Source of the DNA: Pascua guehoae
Lineage: Eukaryota; Basidiomycota; Tremellomycetes; Trichosporonales; Trichosporonaceae
NCBI GenBank assembly: GCA_001600415.1
Contig: BCJX01000002.1
Span: 1,930,513-1,994,512, forward strand
Direction of reading: 5' to 3'
Length of the DNA stretch: 64,000 nt
Shown: positions 56,060 to 64,000 of the stretch, piece after piece
Position numbering within the stretch: position 1 is the first letter of the stretch
Layout of the letters: every line of letters begins with the position of its first letter
Position numbers and translations under genes: made by a program
The notes under the pieces: model-generated
What the model was told of the DNA's origin: nothing
The model's input: only the letters and a program-made list of their open reading frames with translations
The model's database searches: none

Positions 56060-59000
56060 TCACATCGGCGGGCGGCGGTGGCGGCGCCCACGTGGAGGAC
56101 CCGCGTGCGGAGGTGCAGGGGGATTCGGAGGGACAGGAGGCGGCCCAGGCGGAGCCGGAACAGGAGCCAACTGCTGGTGAGGCCCCCTGAGTGGTGCGGG
56201 TGGGTATGGGGCCACGGGCAAGCCAGCAGGCACCATCTGTTGACCGCCAAAGTGTACGAGTGCGGGGATCGGCATTCCACCAAAGCGGAAGTGCCCGTCT
56301 CCGTACTGGGCTTGCTGCATCAGCTGGGCATGCTGCACCCGAGCATGCTGCGCCATCTGGGCCGCCAGATCGGCAACCGGAGCTCGCCCTGCGATGCCAC
56401 GTGCCACTCCGGCTCCAGCGGGACCAGGCACTGGCGGCGGGAACTGTTGGGCGCGCCGCGCGTCCAAGTGGGCGTCTTGTTGTTGCATGTGCTGTTGCAT
56501 GTGCTGTTGCATGTGCTGTTGCATGTGAGCCCTCCAGCGAAAGTCAAAGTCGGGAGGAATGTGGCCTTGCAGATCCCTCGGCAGTCGCGGAGCCGGATAC
56601 CCGCCGTCGTCGAGGGCGAGCGGAAAGAAGGCGTGGCCGACTGGATGGCGACCCGCTGGATGGCGCGCCGCGGGGGCGGCGACGGGGGCTTCAACGTTAA
56701 TGTCGGCGTCATCAAGAGCGACGCCTTCTTGGGCAGCAGCGTCGCGCACGCGCTGCAGGGCATTGTCGCGAGCCTCGCGAACCTAAACAGTCAGCTCACG
56801 CTGCCTGCTCCTACTCACGCGCTCGGCATCCGCATGCGCCTCGTTCGAGTCCCACAGCCGACACTTTCCAGTCTGCCCGCGAGGTGGACCATGTCCTGGA
56901 GGCCCTAAACGTTAGTCTGCAGCCAACACTTGACGGCATGTTCAATCTTACTCTGGTCAAAGTGTCGGTAGCCCTCGGGAATGCTCTTCTGGCACACGTA
57001 GCAGCTGACAGTCCCGCACGACTGGCACACAATTTTGTTGCACCTAGACTGATCAGTATCCCGTCCAGATCGCTCACACCTACCCAAGCTCTTTGACGTA
57101 GGCCTTGGAACATGAAGGGCACTTCCGCATCAGAGCGGCAGACATGGCCTCTTCGACGCAGTGGCGCTTGTCGAGCTTCAGATCGGCCGCGACCTCTTCG
57201 CAACGGCGGGGAATGTGGTTCTGACAGTCAGCATCAAGGGTGAGAAGGTTGCTCACGGGTCGCTTGCACTGCCTGCAGGTGACCTGCATACAGTCGGGGT
57301 TCTGGCAGTTGAAGAGTTTCTCGTGCTCATTCTCGATCACGACAGCGTAAGGGCAGTGCGGGCAGGTCTCGAGGCCCTCAATTGCCGCCAGCTCGAGATC
57401 CTTAAGCTGGCGCAGGCGGTGGTAGAGCGACATTGTCTTTTCAGACAAGACGGTGGCCAGAATCGCATCCGTAAACAGCGACTTGCAGCCAGACATGTCC
57501 ATGCACGTGATCGTCTGTGTCGTTAGCCGCGTCGGTTCGCCAGCAGCACCACTCACCACTTGCTGCTCGCCAAGCTTGGTTTCCGCCTGGCGCGTCACAC
57601 ACTCGCTGCAGAACATGTGGCCGTCGGGGCATGCCACCATGTCATCCTGGAAGAGGTCAGACATGTCCAACTCGAATAGGATTGTCCTCACCAGAACATC
57701 GTCGTCAAAGCAGCATCCGCACTCCATGCTGTTGCCGTTCGCGATCGCCTCTTCCCGCTTCTTGGCTTTGGCTGCCTTTTCCTCTTCTTCAGCTTGCTTT
57801 GCTGCTTGCTCGGCCAAGTCCTTTTCCAGCTTGAGACCTAGCGATACGGTCAGCACCCAGGCTCGCTCAATGGGATAACCGGGGCCAACTTACGGATCAG
57901 GTTCTGGAGGAATACCGCTTCGCGTCTCGCCTCAGTAGCCCCGCCAAAGCCATCTCCATTGTCGCTGGGACCGCCTTCCACGTCCTCGTCCTCCTCCAAG
58001 CGGCCCTTTCCCTTTGCGTTGCGACCCTTCTTGAGCTCCTTGTATGGTTTATCATCCAAGGCACTCTGGCGTTGGAGGATAAGATATGACGGGACAAGCC
58101 GCCCGGCGCCCTCATGCCACAACACGGTGCGAATGCTGGGGCTCAGCAATGACGCAACGGAAATTTGTAAGACTCACTGTGAAACGGGAATCTTTGGGAA
58201 CAGCAAGTTGAGCTTGTTCTCGACAAAAGTGTTGTAGGCTATCCCCGTCCGGTGTTGCGCGCGGTACGTCGGATCGGTGTAATCGCCTTCCTCGTCGTCG
58301 ACGGCCTTGCTCTTGCCCTTGTCTCCTCCAACCTTCGGGTACTCGTCCATCTCCAGCGCCATGTTGATAACGTGGTCGATCGCGTCCTGGCCTGGAGCAC
58401 TGCTGCTCTCTTTCAGTTCGTTCATGACCCGCTCGAGCGTCTCTTGAATCCATTTGGGGTCCAGATCGGGAATGATTTCGAGGACAACGGGAATGAGATA
58501 AGTGGCCTTGGGAAGAATCCTGTCCCTGGGCTCGGGTTCAGCTTCCTCGGTCGCCTGACGCCCGTGATGGTTGGACGGCCCAGCCACGGCATTGTCTGGT
58601 CGGTTGCCAAGGATGGCATTGTCAATGTCCGACACCCGAATGCGTTTCCTGGTTGGTGATTCTGTGTCGCCCCGAGCGCTGTCCGAAGCTGTGCGCCTAC
58701 GCTTGAGCTTTGAGGAACCTGCAAGTGGCACGTCTTCGTCTTCGTCGGACGAAATGACAATGGGCGTCCCCTCTTGTGTCTCCCTTCGCATATGTGATGG
58801 CGCCTCGTCGAGGACAACCACATCAGAATCGCTCCCGCTCAATTGGTCGTCGTCGTCGCCAAAGTGCTGGTTGCCGTGATGGCCAAAGTTGTGGGCATGG
58901 TTGGGGTTGGGACGATCGTCGCTGTTGGCATCACTCGAGTACGACTCGTCCGAGACATCATTGTCCTCCCCATCGTCGGTATCACCAAACGACGACGACG

Positions 59001-59193
59001 AGTCGCTCATGTCCCCGTCCGGGTGGTCGCGTTGGGGGAGTCGGTTGAGCAATGCTTCGAGATCAAGGCGACGGCGTTCAGCAACCCACTCATGGACGCG
59101 CGCCTGCAACATGTCAGTACGAGATGGGTGGCAAGATGCGAAGCACGGGCAAGGATGGGGAAGGAAGGGAAAGTGGGGGAAGGTCTCACCATT
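56060..59193 (-). CDS. RBR-type E3 ubiquitin ligase, RNF216/Triad3-like
   Basis: RING-between-RING ligases pass ubiquitin through a catalytic Cys in RING2. The start ATG (59191-59193) is directly followed by an intron, so exon 1 contributes only Met; exon 2 continues ARVHEWVAERRRLDLEALL. Long acidic Ser/Asp-rich N-terminus, then a helical CUE-like segment (IPVVLEIIPDLDPKWIQETL), coiled coil, RING1 (CGCCFDDD ... CPDGHMFCSECV), IBR (CMDMSGC ... CPHCPYAVV ... CQNPDCMQVTCRQCKRP), and RING2 (RKCPSCSKAYVKELGCNKIV, CQSCGTVSCYVCQKSI). The catalytic Cys is that of GCNKIVC. A further KCRLWDSNE segment follows, as in RNF216. The C-terminal tail has a 12-bp repeat coding MQQH and is Pro-rich. Stop at 56060-56062. 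Confidence 0.9.
56486..56534 (-). repeat. 12-bp coding repeat (MQQH)4
   Basis: Four tandem 12-bp units (tgttgcatgtgc on the plus strand) in the C-terminal tail of the RBR ligase. Confidence 0.9.
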
Positions 59194-59968
59194 GCACGGT
59201 GTGTGTTGCTGCGCGTCCCGTGATCCCAAATGTGCAGCGGTTGCCACTTGCCACTGGGCGGCAAGGCCGATTCCGGCACAGACCTGATGTACAGCTTTTC
59301 AACGGTGGGCGGTGGGAGAATGGAAAGAGAGGCGAAGGAAAGGCGAGGACCGGGGGGTTGAATGAGGAGTAAAAGGAAGAGAGTGAAGGGTGAATTGTGA
59401 ATGGTAGATTTTGTGTTACCAAGGCGTCTTGTGATTACGGCGGCAAGACATGGTCGGTGGGATCAGTCGTGGTCGTTGTGGTTGTGTCAACTTCGTACTG
59501 TACTTGGATCGGAGCGATTAGCGACGCTCGCTCTGCCATCCATCCATCTCTGGCCCATGTCTAGGCTTGGCTTTGTGCTCTCTCTGTGCTCTGTCTGTGG
59601 TCCCCCCTCACGTCACCGGTGATCGTCTCTCGCGTCGCCGCCACCCGGCGTATCTGAAACACGTGGTCGGAAAAGGGGGCGGATCCATTATACAACTAAA
59701 CTCATGGTGGTTTGAATTACGTAAAATACACAATGGATGAAGACGCGCGTTCGTCGTCACTCTTGACTGCTGGATACATGGACGACACACCATCATAGAC
59801 AAACCACGAATTGCTACAAGCTCTCTTGCTCTCTCTTTCCCACCACAACCGCATCGCAGCATCTAGCACGACCCCTCTGCTCACCGCGAGAGGATATAGA
59901 CAACGACAGTAGACCGCTGTCACTCCCTATCCCCCTTTTCTTAACGCCCATCGCCCTTGTCGCCGACA
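59194..59968. other. Divergent promoter region, RBR ligase / proteasome alpha5
   Basis: 775 bp between starts; no gene. CT-rich on the alpha5 side. Confidence 0.6.
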
Positions 59969-61036
59969 ATGTTCCTTACTCGGTGTGTGGCCTCATGTCC
60001 TTGTCGCCGAGCACTGTTAACCTCCTTCTCAGCTCAGAGTACGACCGTGGTGTCAACACCTTCTCTCCCGAGGTAAGCATTTTGGCGGATTGATCCTCTT
60101 ACAGCAGTGGCTGACCTTCTCGCAGGGCCGTCTCTTCCAGGGTACGCGCTCACATTGTTGTCCTTGTTGGAAACGCTGACCACTTCACAGTCGAATACGC
60201 CATGGAGGCAATCAAGGTATGTCTACTGGGCTCACCAAGCTCATGTTAGCTGACCCTCTCAGCTTGGATCAACCACTGTGGGCATTACCACACCGCACGG
60301 CACTGTCCTTGGTGTGGAGAAGCGCGTCCAGTCGCCTCTGCTCGAGACGTCGTCGATCGAGAAGATTATGGAGATTGACCGCCACCTCGGCTGCGCCATG
60401 TCGGGCCTCACTGCGGATGCGCGCACAATGGTTGACCACGCCCGCGTCACGAGCCAGATGCACGCGTTCACCTACGACGAGTCGATTGGCGTGGAGAGCT
60501 GCACCCAGGCGGTTTGCGACCTGGCACTTCGGTTCGGCGAGAGTGTCGATGACGAGGACGCGATTATGGTGGGTAGTTGTTCATGTCGTCGGCCGCTAAC
60601 ACACACAGTCCCGGCCGTTTGGTGTTGCGCTTCTGATTGCTGGTATTGACGAGAAGGGCCCTCAATTGTGAGCTCGCTCCCCTTCAACTGAGCTGACATC
60701 AGGTATCACACCGACCCTTCTGGCACCTTTGTGCGGTACGAGGCCAAGGCGATCGGCTCGGGTTCGGACGCGGCGCAGCAGAGCCTGCAGGACTCGTTCC
60801 ACAAGGTGAGCTTCGTCATCCCTCTTGATGATGTTAAGCTGACATTGCAGAACATGACCCTTGCCGAGGCCCACTCCCTCGCCCTCAAGGTGCTCAAGCA
60901 GGTCATGGAGGAGAAGCTCGACGAGAACAATGTTCAGCTCGCGCAGGTCACACCCGGCAAGGGCTTTGAGATTCTCGGCGAGGCCGAGCTCAAGACGGCG
61001 ATTGAGAGCCTGCCCGCCGAGGCTCCCCGGGCATAG
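59969..61036 (+). CDS. pup2: 20S proteasome subunit alpha type 5
   Basis: Structural alpha-ring subunit. The start codon ATG at 59969 and the first 14 nt (MFLTR, last codon split) form exon 1. After a 52-nt intron the alpha-subunit signature [27 protein letters not shown] follows over three very short exons. Then [36 protein letters not shown] (alpha5-specific), [38 protein letters not shown] (alpha5), [20 protein letters not shown], and [20 protein letters not shown] to the end. About 250 residues. At least seven exons; introns of 40-60 nt. Identity certain. Confidence 0.97.
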
Positions 61037-61124
61037 TAGAAGGAAGAAGGTTGTGTGGCATGCATGGTACATATATGTGCAGGGTATCTTCGTCCAGTTG
61101 CTTGTCGTGTCCCACCGAGGGTCG

Positions 61125-61793
61125 TCACTTTGTTGGTCGGAACACCTTGATACTCGCCCATCGCCACCCCGCAGCTCGGTCCCACACGCCCCCGACGCCC
61201 TTGAGCTTTTGCTCTGGTGTCAACTCCTCGGCGCCCTTGGGGTCGTCGAGGTGCATCATGAAACCGACGTCTACGCGCTTGTCCGCATCATCGACGAGGC
61301 CAACGCTCGCCCACTCGAGCCAGACGCCGACCCAGCTCCCCGAGCCCTTGCGCGCAGGCTCGCCGAGACAGCGGACAATGTCGCGCCCGGTCGTCGCAAG
61401 CTCGACCTCGAGGCGTTCCGGCCGCGGCATCTTGAGCTCCTTATCGCCCTCCTTGCGCGGCGGGAGCGTGATCTCCCGCTCGGCAAAGTGCAGGACGAGC
61501 GGCGTCGGTGGCGCAGCATACTGCGGGCCCTTTGGGGGCTTGCGGCCAGGAACAGATCGGGGCGGGTTGAACAGGTCGATGCTGTCGAGGACCAGCGACG
61601 ATCCCAGCCCTGCTGCAGGTACGAAACACAATGATACTCCCAGCGAGTAGTAGTTGTGGTATGTCGCGTCAGGGTACGCCTTGATGTCGGCCTCTGTCGC
61701 GGCCCCAAAGAGCTGGGAGAGCGTCGAGGTGAGAACGGGACTGTCGGGTGCAAGACCCAAGAGCGCATGAAGCGCGGCAATGGAGAGGGGCAT
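61125..61793 (-). CDS. Conserved-looking hypothetical protein, 222 aa, single exon
   Basis: Open frame of 222 codons from MPLSIAALHALLGLAP, without introns. It has ordered-protein composition: a segment AYPDATYHNYYSLGVSLCFVP, then LVLDSIDLFNPPR, LVLHFAEREITLPPR, VGVWLEWASVGLVDDADKR, and the C-terminal WRWASIKVFRP. The pattern of alternating strands suggests a compact fold, but no family with known function was recognised. It lies tail-to-tail with the proteasome alpha5 gene, only 88 bp apart. Confidence 0.75.
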   Translation of the reverse strand: MPLSIAALHALLGLAPDSPVLTSTLSQLFGAATEADIKAYPDATYHNYYSLGVSLCFVPAAGLGSSLVLDSIDLFNPPRSVPGRKPPKGPQYAAPPTPLVLHFAEREITLPPRKEGDKELKMPRPERLEVELATTGRDIVRCLGEPARKGSGSWVGVWLEWASVGLVDDADKRVDVGFMMHLDDPKGAEELTPEQKLKGVGGVWDRAAGWRWASIKVFRPTK

Positions 61794-63233
61794 GGTGGGC
61801 TGCTGGCCTGTGGGGTACGCCGAGTGACAGAGTGCTCAACAACACTTTTAAACAAGTTGAGCCAGGAGTCATCGTGTACCTGGCGGCGACGTCAGTGCCA
61901 AACGGACCAGGAAGCGTTTTGGTTCCGTTCCGCGTGCCACACGCGTGACCCACGTCAATTGCACATGGAAAACCCCTGAATGTGGCGATGTGGCACGGAT
62001 CGCTGGATCAAGCGAGGACATGGGGTGGTGGCACCGCCGTTCGGGGCTGAGCCAGAGGACTCGTGATCGGCGAACTGCCTGGCGATCTGTGGGGCACAGG
62101 AAGCAGGAACACTTGAGCACCGGGGCGCTCCAGAGCTGTCTGTTATTCCCAACATCATTTGATGCCACCACTTTTGGTTCTCACGCTCTCCGTCCCGTTT
62201 TGAGCTCGACCGCATGAAAGAGATCAGAGGACATCAGATATCGGGCGTCAAGTTGTCCAATGGCCTCACAGTGGTCCGTCATCTATAGTACGGCAGTCCC
62301 ACTCTCCGAAAATACTTAAGAGCATAACATTTGCCCAAAGTTGTAACACACTTCAGCGTTTGTCTGATGTCGGGAAATACAGTGCAGCAACTGATCACTT
62401 GATTCTTTCATGACAAGATCTTAAGGAGTGGATTAATTATTTACCCTGGATCGGACGACATGGGTCGGTGTGTCAGCGGATGCTTGGCACGCATGCTCTC
62501 CGCAGCAGCTTGCAGCTTGCAGCACCGCATTCAGATTCCTGGGTACAACGAAAGGGGATCACGGAAGGCACGCGTTCAAAGCGTGAGTGTCCTGCTGTTG
62601 AGCCAGCCTCTGATGCTCCAAAGAACTCCTCCCTGTTCCCTGTTGGGGGGTGCCAAGCACTAGGCAACGGGCAACGAGGTGCATTGATCGCCCGAAAATG
62701 GCGCACGTACCGCCACGCCCCAACCACCCGCCACCCGCCACACGCATCACCCGTCTCCGCTCCATTGTCTGTTAGATGCAAAGCGGTGTATGATCCATGT
62801 GCTGCACGCCAGGATCCAAAGCAATCCACTTTTAGCTCGCCCTATCGCAGACCGCTGCATACCCATGATCCCAGGAGCGGTTGTCGGTCAGTGCTGTCAA
62901 CACTCTGCTCGATTGCGTTCGCCACTGACGTCGGGGCCCACTCTTGCAAACAGTGCCTCTCTCAGACCTACTTGCTACAGTGCCTCGGGGGGCTCGAGGG
63001 CCCCCCGGTCTTTACCCTCCCTGCCGTTTATTTGACGTTTCTCCGCACAATACACGGGTCTTGCACTTGAAGAAGCATGACTTGAACAGCACAGCCCACT
63101 CCCGGTGCAGCCTCTACGCACCCCCCCCCTGCTTGGCATGGTCCCCAAGCAGCCCAGCGGCTGGGTTAAATACTTAGTTGCCACCAGAGACTCTTCTTGT
63201 CATTGCCCATTGTCAGACGACTGCAAACTCAAC
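61794..63233. other. Intergenic region, about 1.4 kb
   Basis: No gene. A 200-codon plus-strand frame (62468-63070) lacks domain or splice support. AT-richer stretch at 62280-62450. A TTAAATAC-like TATA candidate near 63165-63175 may serve the next gene. Confidence 0.55.
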
Positions 63234-64000
63234 ATGGGCCTCTCAAACTGGGTGACGGTTGCCCCGACCCGTACAGTGAGTGGCCTCTTGGGAGGCTTGG
63301 ACACAGATAGCTAATGCCAGTTTCCGTTTGGGCCCTGGTTCCACAGATTGACAGCCTTGTTCCTCGTTTTGGCGACCTTGAGTATCATTGCAGGCGCAGG
63401 TGAGTTTGGGGTACGGAGGCGGTGATCGGTGCCGTGACCTGATTGGGCACCGTGCTGGATCTGCCCTGCCTACCTTGACCAGAAACATGCGTGTGGAATC
63501 ACCAATGAACCGATCCCCGCTAATATGCAGTGCTCACTGTGGCTTGGGAGACGCTCGGTTTCTACAGGTCGTCATTCAATGCAAAGGACGACTACTGGCT
63601 TCGGTCATTCCCCGGGCTGAAGGATGAAAAGCTTTGCGAAAAGGAAAAGTGAGTTGTCGAACATCCGTTGACCCTGTGACCTATCAGTCCCTGGCGCTCA
63701 CCATAAATAGCTTGAAGATCGGCAATACATATTACACCACGAACGGTCTCTTCAAGTGGACGGTTGTCGGCCTCCTCCCCGGCAAGATACCCACTGGGAA
63801 GACTCCTTACGACGCTGGGCTGAGCGCCTATTCGGGACAGTCGTTGAGGGACACGGTGGAGCCGCCCTGGAGCGTGAACCTCAAGCATCACTTTGCCACT
63901 ATGGAAACCCTCTTCTCCGTACGTCAACCAGGCTGAGCCATTTTGCTTACCATTAGATGGATTCCGCCTACTACCCCGAGGGACCGCTCGCGGGTCGAGG
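63234..64000 (+). CDS. Single-pass membrane protein, unknown, truncated by window end
   Basis: Starts MGLSNWVTVAPTRT; intron (GTGAGT, GCTAATGCCAG). Exon 2 encodes the hydrophobic segment LTALFLVLATLSIIAGA, a likely signal anchor. A longer intron (about 140 nt) then leads to VLTVAWETLGFYRSSFN, DYWLRSFPGLKDEKLCEKE. After another intron the frame reads LKIGNTYYTTNGLFKWTVVG, TGKTPYDAGLSAYSGQ, TVEPPWSVNLKHHFATMETL, then MDSAYYPEGPLAGR at the window edge. The acceptor before LKIGN (ending AAATAG) is chosen because the nearer CAG breaks the frame. Type II membrane topology is inferred; no family recognised. Confidence 0.6.

Noticed and set aside
62468..63070. 200-codon plus-strand frame
   Set aside because: Composition and lack of domains, splice sites or neighbours in frame suggest chance.

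Overview
The window looks like nuclear DNA of a basidiomycete yeast, probably Tremellomycetes/Trichosporonales. The reasons are GC-rich coding sequence, many short introns (about 45-70 nt) with CTRAC/CTAAC branch sites and GTGAGT/GTAAGT/GTACGT donors, genes tightly packed on both strands, and fungal-type orthologs. The order-level placement is inference. No transposon, rRNA, tRNA or CRISPR array could be supported.

Layout. (1) 0.07-2.95 kb: a minus-strand SNF1-activating/CaMKK-type kinase whose tail is an 18-copy Ser-Pro hexapeptide minisatellite. (2) 4.7-17.1 kb: the most unusual region, seven head-to-tail minus-strand paralogs (called A-G here) of a BTB-like family. The copies share a three-exon layout and most end in a tiny last exon of 17-47 nt. 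Single copies show a lost ancestral start codon, an internal BTB duplication, a terminal frameshift or a duplicated N-terminal unit. The spacers carry duplicated blocks. (3) 17.6-20.5 kb: a doubtful Ser/Pro-rich gene end, then a short-chain dehydrogenase. (4) 21.8-42 kb: a housekeeping block with HRD1 ubiquitin ligase, Hikeshi/Opi10, a CaMK, NDUFA2, RACK1 (with a U24 C/D snoRNA in its third intron), PDCD5, a caprin-like RGG protein, a securin-like KEN-box protein, NAC beta and a basic MPHK-type nucleolar-like protein. (5) 42.2-44.2 kb: HPM1/METTL18 histidine methyltransferase. (6) 44.2-48.7 kb: a 4.5-kb gene-poor stretch rich in short tandem repeats. (7) 48.7-55.5 kb: a PH-like Ser-rich protein and a Gly/Ala/Met-rich protein with a 1-kb intron. 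(8) 56.1-61.8 kb: an RNF216/Triad3-type RBR ubiquitin ligase, proteasome alpha5 and an unknown 222-aa protein. (9) 63.2-64.0 kb: the 5' part of a single-pass membrane protein cut by the window edge.

Many genes serve protein homeostasis (HRD1, Hikeshi, NAC, RACK1, PDCD5, RBR ligase, alpha5) or translation (HPM1, snoRNA U24). This is probably ordinary housekeeping content, not a functional cluster. Divergent pairs such as PDCD5/caprin, NDUFA2/RACK1, MPHK-protein/HPM1 and RBR/alpha5 share short intergenic promoters. Several introns carry poly-C/poly-G runs of 19-30 nt, and one G-run near the securin-like start holds an unresolved base (N). Exon boundaries were read by eye from GT/AG sites and reading-frame continuity. 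For A-G, Hikeshi, NDUFA2, the MPHK protein and the 53.6-kb gene, the proposed exon sums were checked to be multiples of three.
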